Source: Owenia fusiformis (lineage: Eukaryota > Annelida > Polychaeta > Sabellida > Oweniidae). From it: a stretch of 64,000 nucleotides of DNA. Location of the stretch: the NCBI GenBank assembly GCA_903813345.2, contig CAIIXF020000001.1, positions 54,021,885-54,085,884 of the forward strand, read 5' to 3'. Position numbers and translations under genes: made by a program. Below are positions 50,020-60,883 of this stretch, one piece after another. Numbering within the stretch: the first letter of the stretch is position 1; every line of letters begins with the position of its first letter. The notes under the pieces are model-generated. The model was given only the letters and a program-made list of their open reading frames with translations, had not been told where the DNA came from and did not search any database.

Positions 50020-53000
50020 GATCTGAACTGAGTTGAAATGAGAAAGGATGTGTCCGGGTATATGCCCTTTTGGTCCCTCAGTCAAATGTATGTTAAATAT
50101 GTTTTTTATTACTGTCCTAGTTATATTTGATAAGTATATTTACTTTTTCACGAGTTTTGATGCATAATTAACCCCCTGCTGAGAGTCAGAATAAGTATCT
50201 TAACAAACAAAAAAATAGTCATTATCGTAGAAAAAAACATCAATGGCAACATGTATGACTTACAAAGAAGAAATAACTTAAGACCCATGAAGAATTTAAA
50301 AGAAAATCATATTTTTGAAATATATTTAAGGATTAAAATTTTTTTCAAATTTTTGAATTTCCCGCCAGTTTAATTTGAAGGGGGAAAAACAAGATGGCTG
50401 CCATTTGATGTAAGAAATATCAGAAAAAAAGTTGCTTCACTTTTAGTTTTCACAATGAGCACAGTTTTCCGGTTTAGGTTTTTTGACTGATTCTGACTCT
50501 TCATCACCAGGGTCATGTATAGAGATTATAAAATTGAAACCGTAATGTTGTGCTCAGCATGAATTTGACTGAAATATGTGTAACTTCACCAACACAATTG
50601 AAGTCTCAAAACTGGATGCTCAGTAACTTTGAGTGACTATAATCCCTTGATTACCCAGATAAACACCAATTCACTTATCCAGAAATGCCATTCAATGTCT
50701 ATACAAAGAAAGTAAGCAATGTTTTGGAGGATATGTTTCAAACCTTTTGCAGAAATAATTCATTTAATATTTGCCATTGATTTTTTTTCAATTCTGACAA
50801 AGTGATATGCACTGTCTTTGATGCCAATATTCTTCATTAATTGTGATATAAATTGATATTTTTGTACTCTCAGAAGAAGGATAAGATATTGAAGTTTAAT
50901 AACATGTGTGATTGAGTTGGTTTTTCAGACATTACAATTTTCAATATTTTCTAAGTCGATACCCAGACTCATTCCCAGACTCATCCTTTAAGCCCCGTGC
51001 ATGGAACAATGGAAATCATGGTGTCATAAATATTTATTGACAAATGACCGACTAATACATGTATGTATGGCATCTTACAGTTGGTTAGGCCATGCTCTGT
51101 AACACAAATGTGTGCGAATAGAGAATGGTATCAAAGCATACATAATGCTTGGATTGTGTTGAAAGCTGTATGCCAAAACCAGATTTAATCAAGGGGTCAA
51201 TTTTAAAATCTGGTGAATTTTGCCAGAAAATAACCATTTTTTGTTGAACGAAAATTCAGCCAATTTAAGGATTTGACTGAGCATTTTGCTCAAAATTTGA
51301 CATTCTTATCTTTAATATTTGCTGCTATATTTTGCTAATTCTTATGTAGGAAGGAAGAAGTTGACAATTTTTCCAAAATTTTGCCTACAAAGATTTGCCA
51401 ATTTTGGAGATATTGCCCAAAGATATTGTTTCCAATAGAAAATATTTAAAATTGGCCAGAATCTTTTTACCATATATAATTCAAAGGGACCTAGACATTT
51501 TAATAAGGGACATACGGCAGCTGGTGAACTATTTAGGATCACATTGTCACTCAATTGTTTTATATTTAAAGACAACAAATTGGTGTAATACACAGCTGTC
51601 AGACTGCAGTCCAATGCAGTATAAAGATAATGAGGAACTATATATGTAAAATATATAAAGTCAAGAAGATCTGATTATACCACTTTAAGTGGATTTGCAT
51701 AGCAGCTGTAATTTGAGGCTTAAAGGCCAATCATTGACTTCTGATTGTTGTCGGATTTTTGGATACAGTCTTAAACATCTGAACTTATTTTTAGAATTTG
51801 TTGTTTTCTTTGAAATCTGCAAATTCTATGATTAAAATTTTGATGCATGGGCAAATGCACTTTACTTTCAACAAATTGGTTTTGATAATATAGAAAAACA
51901 AGTATGGTGTTGCAACTGGGGAAATGAACATGTAAAAGAAGTTAAGGTGTTTGTTGTCAAATCAACAGAATACATCTAGCGCATATAGTCTCTTGATTTG
52001 GAACATTAAAAGTTCAGTGTTGTTGTTAAGTGTAAATGTGTATCAGAATAAGTATATGTAATTAATGGTTAATATACTTGTATTTATTAATGTATGTATA
52101 TAAAAGTAGTCACAAGCATATAATATTTGTATACATCTGAAACTATGTGTATCAAGAGTTCATCACTATTGACGTACTCCCACGATACTATAGTATGTTA
52201 CATACTAAATTTAAATGTACAGTTATATCAATAACGGAATAGAGGAGAATATTTGTTTCATTTTTTATTTCCAAAGGTAGAATCAGAGGTAGCGGTGACA
52301 AAATTTAACATGGATAGGTGTGTAAATTCTTTAGATTGATCAATAAAAATATCATTGTTCAAAAGCTATATTTAAATACAGTATTTTAATAGACTTTATG
52401 GTTGCTTACGAAATGAACGTTAAACGTTTACTTCTGGATAATGTGTAACCTTTTAATGCTTTTGTACAAGTTCAGAGAGGAGTTTTAAGAAAAATCAAAA
52501 CCATCGAAAATCATATTTGAAACCATCCCTTTCATTGGTTTGAGGATTTCACGTGATATTCGACATATATTGGAGAGTTTAAGCTTGCAATGTTTTTCAC
52601 AACGTAACCGCTAACGCAAAGTCCATGACTCAATACAGTAATGAGTATAGCGCGCATACAAAACAAGCGCTAATTAGTCCAATTCAAATACCCGATCAGC
52701 TTCAGAGCTTTTTTTCAGAGTTTTTAGACATGGGCTTCCGATTTATCATTATCTAATTGAAAGCCTATGGTTTAGAACTTCACGTTGGTGGCAACGGGAA
52801 TCATTATACTCATGTCTTTTGCATATTATGCTGGCAATTTTGATTTCGACGCATCAGAGAGTTGAAAGCCCATGGACGCATGTACTAGTATAATGCTTTC
52901 TGAAGAAAATGATGATGAGGCAGAACACAAACTCGTCCATAAAAATGGAACTAATCAAAACGATCTGATTTCTGTATCATAACCGTATGCAAATGTCAGT

Positions 53001-53987
53001 CATCAATTATGGAAACGAGGGCAGTGTTTTGTTTTCAAAGGAATCGGACGTAACGATGACAAAAATTAACATGGATAGATGTGTAAATTCTTTACTATCT
53101 TCGTTCAAGAAATAACGAACGCATGCATGTTAAAATATGTATACATAGGTTTTCATGAAGAAGATATACACTTTCTTAAAATGGAATTAAAATATTCTTC
53201 TTATATTGACACTTCGAAAACGCTCTCTATCTGTGACTACATGTAGCTATTTACCCATTATACTTTCACTGAGCGAAATCTCTCTAATACATAAACATGC
53301 GATTCTCCAAAACACTTACGACACTAATGTGATTGAGATAATCTGTAATGAATTCAAACATACGTGTACCATACATGATCATGATGGGCTGTATAAATAA
53401 ATCAAGTAATTCTGTTTCTTTAGTGGTAATAAGACAGACTTTTGATTATGTTGACGCGACATATTTTGAAAATTACACGTCCATTCTTAATCAAGTTTTC
53501 TCTATCAAACTCACGATATTTATTGACATTTAACTCTTTCAGTTTCAGTACCTAACAAGTTGGCGTGCAGAAAAAATTAGGCACGTAAAACCAAAGATTG
53601 GGCCCCAAATTTTGAAAATCTAAAGCCCCATTTTTTTATAATTTGGCTTAAAATAAAAAAGGTCAAAAAGAGCCCAAAAAATGCCCCATAATTGAGGCCC
53701 TAACATTTTTTCTTGACCGGATCCTAGAGGGCATGTCTGGGCCTCAGAATGCTAGTCTTGCACTTTCTCCACAGGATAGTGTCTCAGTATCGTGTGATGG
53801 AGTATTTTTGTGCTATTTCCAGCGATTGGTGTTCCCTCGGATCCGTGCATTTGTCCTTCCTGTTTTTCACGTCTGTACGTTTGACTTGATCAGGTTTGCA
53901 CTATTTTGAAAAACAAAATCCCCGGGTGAACAAAACCCCAATGATTCATTTTACTTTTTCGTTCAGTGTGATCATGTGACCTTGAAC
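50020..53987. other. RAB43 3' region and intergenic DNA
   Basis: The 3' UTR of RAB43 must end here; one AATAAA is at about 52342, but I cannot tell which site is used. A diverged CATGGGCTT...AAGCCTATG hairpin is at 52729-52769, with a half copy near 52860. No coding exon recognised. Confidence 0.5.
52729..52769. repeat. Short hairpin repeat, CATGGGCTTTCAA family, diverged
   Basis: CATGGGCTTCC at the left and ATTGAAAGCCTATG at the right, imperfect stem. Same family as 9142 and 56906. Confidence 0.5.
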
Positions 53988-54019
53988 TTCGCGAATTTTC
54001 TGGAATTTGTGGAATTTTC
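53988..54019 (+). promoter_or_regulatory. Heat-shock element of the DNAJB gene
   Basis: TTCGCGAATTTTCTGGAA (53988-54005) is four alternating inverted pentamers (TTCnnGAAnnTTCnnGAA) with no mismatch. A further GAATTTTC pair lies at 54012-54019. This is the binding site for heat-shock factor trimers and lies 24 bp upstream of a TATA box. Confidence 0.85.
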
Positions 54020-54042
54020 TTCATTTTACTCGATAACATCCA

Positions 54043-54050
54043 TTTATAAG
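54043..54050 (+). promoter_or_regulatory. TATA box of the DNAJB gene
   Basis: TTTATAAG, just downstream of the heat-shock element. Transcription would start near 54075, giving a 5' UTR of about 205 nt with no intron needed. Confidence 0.65.
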
Positions 54051-54280
54051 CACACAACTTTACAGACTTGACATTTTGACGCGAGGAAGCAGACAATACA
54101 GTATATTTGTATATCTGACGTTGTTATTGGGCCTAACTGACATAAATAAGAGAAAATAATTTTATTTATTTTCACAACAACAACAAACTGAACTGTCAAC
54201 ACTTTTTGGAGAGAATAGAGGAGAAAACTGGACTCAAAAATTTTCTGTTTATGTAACAACAGATTGCTCAAAAGCTAATA

Positions 54281-56515
54281 ATGGGTAAAGATTACTACAA
54301 TATTCTTGGCATTGCGAAGACTGCTACTGAAGATGAAATCAAGAAGGCGTATCGCAAAATGGCGCTGAAGTATCATCCAGATAAAAACAAATCACCAGGT
54401 GCTGAAGAAAAATTTAAAAACATATCAGAGGCATACGATGTATTGCATGATAAAGAAAAACGTGGAATTTACGACAAATATGGCGAAGAAGGATTAAAAG
54501 GTGGAATGAATGGTGGTGGACCAAGTGGTGGGCCAACTGGCGGAAACTTCCAGTACACCTACCATGGTAATCCACATGAAACATTTAAGATGTTTTTTGG
54601 TGATGAAGATCCGTTCCAATTCTTCTCATTTGGTGGTCAGGGTGGAATGCCTGGAGGAACGAGCAGTAGCCGAAGGGTATTCACTAACTTGGGTGGAGAA
54701 CATGAACATATGGATACTGATGATGATCCATTTGCCAGCATGTTCGGAGGTGGTAGACACGGTATGGGAGGCCATGGTATGCCAATGGGTGGGATGCCTC
54801 AGTCTCATATCCGTAAACGCCAAGATAAACCTATAGTACATGAACTGAAAGTATCTCTCGAGGACATTTATAAAGGTACAACTAAGAAAATGAAAATAAC
54901 TCGCAAAGTAATACAGCCTGGTACTAACCAGCCTATGGCTGAAGACAAAGTTCTGACAATAGACATTAAAAAGGGTTGGAAGTCCGGGACTAAAATTACC
55001 TTCCCTAAAGAGGGTGATCAAACTCCTAATAATATACCTGCTGATATAGTGTTTGTGATAAAGGATAAACCACATCCTACCTTCACACGAGATGGCAGTG
55101 ATCTACGCTATAAAGTTAAAATAGGACTTAGAGAGGTATGTATACAATTTTAAAATAAGTACAAATGTAGATTTTAATGAGATAACACAGTTAAAGATGT
55201 AAATTTAAGAGCAAAAATGGCATAGTAAAGAGTCGTAGAGTCACATTATTGATGCAGTGAGGCCAGGCCTATAATTGTCTCCACTCCAATATCATTAATC
55301 AGTATTTATCACAACTTTAATTGCTGATGGTTGTTTTAAACCACTATAGCTGTCTAGGCAACACAAATTAAGCTTATTTAGATGTTTTCGCAGATGAAAA
55401 TACATGTATACATGTAATGTTTAATTTGGAGAAAGACACATTTTTTCATTGAATTCTGGCTCAAAGGACGATTCTCGGTTTGGAGAACAGTCTCCTGGGC
55501 TAATAATTTTTTTCATGAAAAATATAGAAATATTACCCAAATTAAACTATGAATATTCAAAAGAGGACATTTAAATCTACAAGATGTAAAAATGACAAAT
55601 TGGTCTGAAGCAGGGATAACGATCAATTAGACCGATTCAATAAAATACAAGTCTCGATTTGGGGAAAGAAGTTCATAAGTGTACTGCGCTAATATTTTTT
55701 TGCGAAAAATCTAGAAATATTACCCAAATTAAATTATGACCATTCAAAAGAAGACCTTCAACTCTATATTAAGTAAAAAAATCAAATTTGTCCGAAGCAG
55801 GGATAATGCTCATTTATATTGATGAACTTCGTTCTCCAAACCGAGAATCGTCCTTTTCACAATCGTGTCAACTCCAGTTTACTCTGCAACTTGCACCACC
55901 ACTGATTTTTTATTTAGATTTATGCCAGGCTGACTCCAAATTATAGTTCACATGATATTAAAAATGTTTCAAACTTTGCTCGAGATGTGAAGCATTAAGT
56001 GCTAAGTTTGGAAACAACGCCCAAGTGGAATGAATCAGCTACAATGCATTGAGTCTTAGGCTTAAATCACATATTTCATATGGATATTAAACAGTATCTG
56101 TCCGCCTTTTTTGTTGAATATATAAGAGGGAGGGAGTGAATAGAGCAGCCAACTTGAATTACGAAATTGATGTACTCTGAAAATGACATTGGGTGCATTA
56201 AAGAAGTACATTTATGTTTATGTTAATTCCTTTATTACCATTTTATTTAACACATACTTTTTCATATTTCAGGCTCTTGTTGGAACTACTCTCCAAATAC
56301 CAACAATAGATGGCAAATCAAGACAACTAAGACTATCAGAAGTAATACGTCCAACAACTAAAAAACGCATTATGGGGGAGGGCCTTCCACTACCAAAACA
56401 ACCAACTAAAAGAGGAGATTTAATCATAGAGTTTGACATTAACTTCCCAGAGACTTTGCCTCAATCAACCAAAGAAATATTATCAGACTGTTTACCTGTT
56501 TCACGCTATAATTAA
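54281..56515 (+). CDS. DNAJB1: Type II Hsp40 co-chaperone, DNAJB1/4/5 type
   Basis: Stimulates Hsp70 ATP hydrolysis and delivers unfolded clients, mainly cytosolic. Two exons, 54281-55135 and 56273-56515 (donor GAGAG|GTATGT, acceptor ATATTTCAG, phase 0); 365 residues against about 340 in vertebrates. J domain at residues 3-68 with the HPD triad (YHPDKNK). A Gly/Phe-Met-rich linker at about 70-180 includes [11 protein letters not shown] and [10 protein letters not shown]. The client-binding C-terminal domains start at [17 protein letters not shown]; there is no zinc-finger region, hence type II. The [16 protein letters not shown] motif near the end is diagnostic of the DNAJB1/4/5 group; which vertebrate paralogue is closest is not resolved. 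The promoter carries a perfect heat-shock element, so induction by heat is expected. Confidence 0.95.
55463..55856. mobile_element. MITE in the DNAJB intron
   Basis: Perfect 26-bp inverted ends, AAAGGACGATTCTCGGTTTG... (55463-55488) and inverse (55831-55856). Inside are two direct diverged copies, starting near 55498 and 55686, each with TAGAAATATTACCCAAATTA and GAAGCAGGGATAA. No obvious target duplication, so superfamily unknown. Confidence 0.8.
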
Positions 56516-56905
56516 GTTTTATGCCAGTAAGGTTGGTCAAAACATCAATTTTTTGCAAAAACATTTTAACAAGAGATTAGACCCCATCTCCATGAAGGTT
56601 GATTTTAATGTCAATTCTTGAACAGCTTTGGGTTTACTTCTTTCTATCCAATATGTCTGAGCTGTTTTATTAAAATTTATACAGATAAAAATATGGCATT
56701 GATGTCTGTATGCAATTATTACATTGAGATTTTTTATTGGTGCTACCTATTATTATTGAGTATAATACTAGTCCATGTACATTCTTACTAAACCACATCC
56801 GTACATGATATTGTAGTTCTAAAACAATAATTGATCCGATTAAACTGCCATCTTTTATTAATATAAACATTATTATTAGCATTATTGCAGCACATTTGTC
56901 CATTA

Positions 56906-56948
56906 AAGCATGGGCTTTCAACTAGAATCTAATTGAAAGCCCATGCTT
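56906..56948. repeat. Short hairpin repeat, CATGGGCTTTCAA family
   Basis: AAGCATGGGCTTTCAA and inverted TTGAAAGCCCATGCTT, 16-bp perfect stem and an 11-base loop. Confidence 0.7.
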
Positions 56949-58449
56949 AAAGCATTTAGTGATGACAAAACAAAATATTGATGTTTTGACCTGGCCTTTA
57001 GCAAATGATATACTATAGTACGTGTAAATGATTTGCAATGTTACCATGCTTGTGATAATAGCATTTTGTTTTAGTTAAAGATGAAGTTAGATTATTGAGA
57101 TAACAAATATACATATTCATGTAAAATAAATTTTACATGTAGCACATATTATCTGGATTGTTTGTTTGTGCTTGTACTCTTATATTAAGAGCTACAGTGC
57201 TGTGTGTCTCATGTGTGTTCTCTCCCCTTCTCACAATTATACATCTTGCATTGCAACCATATCATCTGATTGACAATTTAATCTGGCATAAAAGTTACTT
57301 TACCATGAAATGGTTGGAAACATTTATGAAAAATATCCAGTTAACTTGTAACTATGTAAGCTAATTCATGTCTTTTAGGCAGAGTTGGGAACTGTCCATG
57401 GAGATTGACTTTTCATAATAAATAATGAGTTGACTAACACGCTTTAAGGACTGTGCAACATCTATGTTAATCTAATGTTTGTTAAAAAATGGTTAGCGAA
57501 AATATTTCAGGGAGGTTGACAGATCTGAAACACTTTTTACATGTACATAATGTATTGGATAATGTAAATTCATAAACTCTAGATGAGGATGAAGTGTATA
57601 TAGCCTAAAGTTGATTTGTCCACTTTTCAGTATCATATGCCAGATGGTTGGGTCTTAGAAAGTTGTTTTGCAATATAGGCCTACAATAGACTTTACAATG
57701 AGACTGCTCAGTGTAGTTGTAGTTTTGTTTAAATTGTATGTTATGTAGACCTACAACCATACACTGTTAAAGTACAATAAATTAGTATTTTATAATTATA
57801 TGAGAATTTCTGAACTTGGTATGTTTTCCCATGCAATTAAAAATGAACTGAGCATTTTATATTTTGATAAAGTCTCAAAATGGCCTTGTGCATCAAATGT
57901 ATTTGATGACGTGTTAATGTGTATGTTAGCATTTACATGTAATAATAAAAAAGTATCAGCATTTGACAGTCACTTTGTGACATAGCAGTAATCCTATAAT
58001 CTGAGTAGGAATAAATAAATTAAACTGTTAGAATAGTTTACAAAATTAAACTAAAACCATGATGATTTATTTGTTACTAGAATAGTATTAAATTACTTGA
58101 AGAAGAACAGTTGTATGAAAAGTAGGAAGAGTAAAGCTTTGATCCAAGACAGTTCAAATGACCCATGTACATGTAGTATGAAATGAAATTAATCATCCAA
58201 CAATTATTTAGACTACAGTACAGATTCTGGAAAATCTGGAGTCTGTTGATTTTGCCTGTATTCTTATTCTTCTGAGTACGACTTCTGGGTAAATCTATTT
58301 ATATGGTCAGTTGCAATCGTTGTTATGGTTTATTATGGTTTCTTTTTCATCGTGTACCTCAGAAAGATACCCTTGGAGTGTGTTCCATTCGGATTTTGAT
58401 TACTCGTATGTATTTTGAAATAAAGTGTCCCAAAAAAAGTAAAAAGTTC

Positions 58450-59155
58450 TCCAAATCTATCGAAATTGGTATTTTAAAAGAAAATTTGCTCAATATTCCA
58501 AATCTGAAATCGAAATTGAGATCTGACTTACGGTTGACATTCTATTACCTTCTAAAGAAAAAAAGTCAATTTTTAAAAAGTTTATTTCCACTTTAAAGTA
58601 AGTTAAAACAATATAAGAGGACTAAGAAAGTCATTCAACTCAAAATTTTAAGTGTCAAGGGTCAAAATCTAGGTCATTTTTTATTCTATCTTTCGCGGTT
58701 ATCAATTCATTTTTAAATTCTAAATATGAATGGAATTGTGGCAGGTACAAAAACTATTCATATTTTCAACGAGTTGCCCATAAAATAGTTGGTTAATCTG
58801 GAAGCCGACATCTGAAAGACTTTGCATTTGCGAATACTAAGTCACCATGAAAATTCATCAACTTTGAGTTTGACTTCCAAAAGGGTGGATAATCTATCAT
58901 CATTGGTATTAATTTGAGAAGTCATTTGCTCAGAAATCCGAAACGAAATCGAAATTGAGATCAGAATTCTCACAACCTTCTATGAGCTTTTTCTAATTAC
59001 AAAAATCACCTTTTTAATGTGACTTTTAAATAAGTTGAAGCGATATAAGAGGACTTTCAAAGGTCAGTAAATCACATTTTTGAGGGTCAAAGTCAAGGTC
59101 AAAATCGAGGTCATTTTTCCTAATTTTCGCATTTACCACACTACTGTTCAATATT
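58450..59155. repeat. Two-copy tandem duplication, about 440-bp offset
   Basis: ATCGAAATTGAGATC, AATATAAGAGGACT (second copy GATATAAGAGGACT) and GGGTCAAAATC/GAGGTCATTTTT occur in the same order in both copies, with the second shifted by about 439 bp. Diverged and non-coding. Confidence 0.65.
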
Positions 59156-59962
59156 TTGCTTTCTAACTTGGTAAGAATAGAACATTTACATTTTCTTTCT
59201 CATTTTCTCATGAATATCAAATGTCAAAATCGTTTTTTAAATAAAAAGTATGGAGTCTTTTTTTTGTTCTCTGTCCATCGTCTATGATGCTTTTTCTAAC
59301 ATCCCCAGGGGCCATATTTCATCCCTCCTGGTGGTTGTTTTTTCGCATGAAATAAGTATCTGAAGGAATGTATAAAAGATAATATGATTGTGCTAGACGT
59401 AACATAAGATTCATGTTATTGCAATGAACCTGACAATCTACCGAGATTACCTGACATTAGTTTGTTTGTGAATGATCGCGTTTTTAACTGGTATAATAAT
59501 CAAAATAACATAACTGACTAGATACATTCAAGTATGTAAAACATTATTGTTAACTTTATGGATGCAGCACAAAAAAGTAAGCATATTTATTTCACACAAA
59601 TGGCATCATTAAAACTATTAAAAATGTTTCTTTGTCAAAACAAGGTTATAATCCATATATATCAATATAGATAGTGTCATTATTTAAACTAATGGCAATC
59701 ACTATATCACCAATCAACGAAATAAAATAATAATTAATGCTGAAATCGTTTTCTACGGGGGATGTTTTATCAGTTTTATATTGAATATTTGTTTTAATAA
59801 ATACTATTTTGTGAATCTGTTGTAGTGGGATGCTTTAATATATATTTTGAAAAGACCAGGTATGGTATGGCGTATGATTTTTAGAGTCATATATTTGACC
59901 AAAACGTTATTTCTTGTTAAATTATTTTATAATTTTATTAGAATAATATGCTTTCTTCAAAG

Positions 59963-59999
59963 CATGGGCATTCAGCAGAGTCTCTTAAAAGCCCATGTT
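59963..59999. repeat. Short hairpin repeat, CATGGGCTTTCAA family, imperfect
   Basis: CATGGGCATTCAG at the left and AAAAGCCCATG at the right. Confidence 0.45.
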
Positions 60000-60213
60000 C
60001 AAAGTAAAGTTATCAAGATGATGACAATATCAATCCATCCGTTCGAAAAACCATTGTTTAGGACTTCATCTTCCTTTTTCCATTTCAACCTGATAAAAAG
60101 TTTTGCACTATCTCCGAGTTACTAACTTCAGAAAGAGGATCGAATGGCGTTGAAATAAGACGTAGTATCCATTGTTTTCAGGCTATTTTCTATTGACCAA
60201 AATTCAGTATCTT

Positions 60214-60815
60214 CACCCTTGGTATACGCAGCTAACGAAAACTGACCGGTACGGGTCAAAAGATAGACCGGTACGGGTTAACGGTTTTATTTGGATTTAA
60301 TACAGCCATAACTTGCTCAATATTGACTTCCTCGTGTCTAATTTGAAATATATGATGCCTCCCGATGCTTTTAAGTACCCCAATTTTTTACAGATTTGTA
60401 AACGGACCAAAACTCTCTAAATGCGCATTTATGCTCTTTTCTCTCGAGAACGACTGTCTCATTTTCACCGGTTATATTGCCCCGAACCGGTCCGTCTTCT
60501 CGCTGCAAGCAGGAGGAAATTCTTTGTCACAAAGTTTGGCATTTTTTATAAAATCAAACGCGCGTCATTGAAACTCACAAGATGTAAATAGCATGTCATT
60601 TACATCATACCTTGATGGGGAAAAATATATCTTACATGTTAGAAGTACTAAATAAAATTTATCTTGCAAGTTTCCTGACCCATGGCCATAGAAAGAACAT
60701 TTTGAATCAAATCCTAACGTAACCCAAGATGCAACCAAGATTAATCGTTGCACCATACCAGTCCAGCTTTTTGCACCGCTCCAGTCCGTTGTTGAATGCG
60801 CCATATCCAAGGGTG
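60214..60815. mobile_element. Foldback element family B, copy 2, shortened and diverged
   Basis: The left arm closely matches copy 1 (CACCCTTGGTATACGCAGCT). The centre is deleted, and the right end (ACCAGTCCAGCTTTTTG to CCATATCCAAGGGTG) is a more distant relative of the left. Flanks ATCTT and ATAAT do not match. It ends 68 bp upstream of the start codon of the discoidin-domain gene. Confidence 0.85.
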
Positions 60816-60883
60816 ATAATAATTGTGGGAGTTAGACATAAGCAGAGTGCACTAATACAGAGGCTTGATAACAACTAGTAGAC

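Larger units (their letters stand above)
56516..60213. other. DNAJB 3' region and intergenic DNA
   Basis: AATAAA candidates for the DNAJB transcript end at 57417 and 57776. Hairpin repeats at 56906 and 59963 and a tandem duplication at 58450-59155. No coding exon recognised. Confidence 0.5.
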
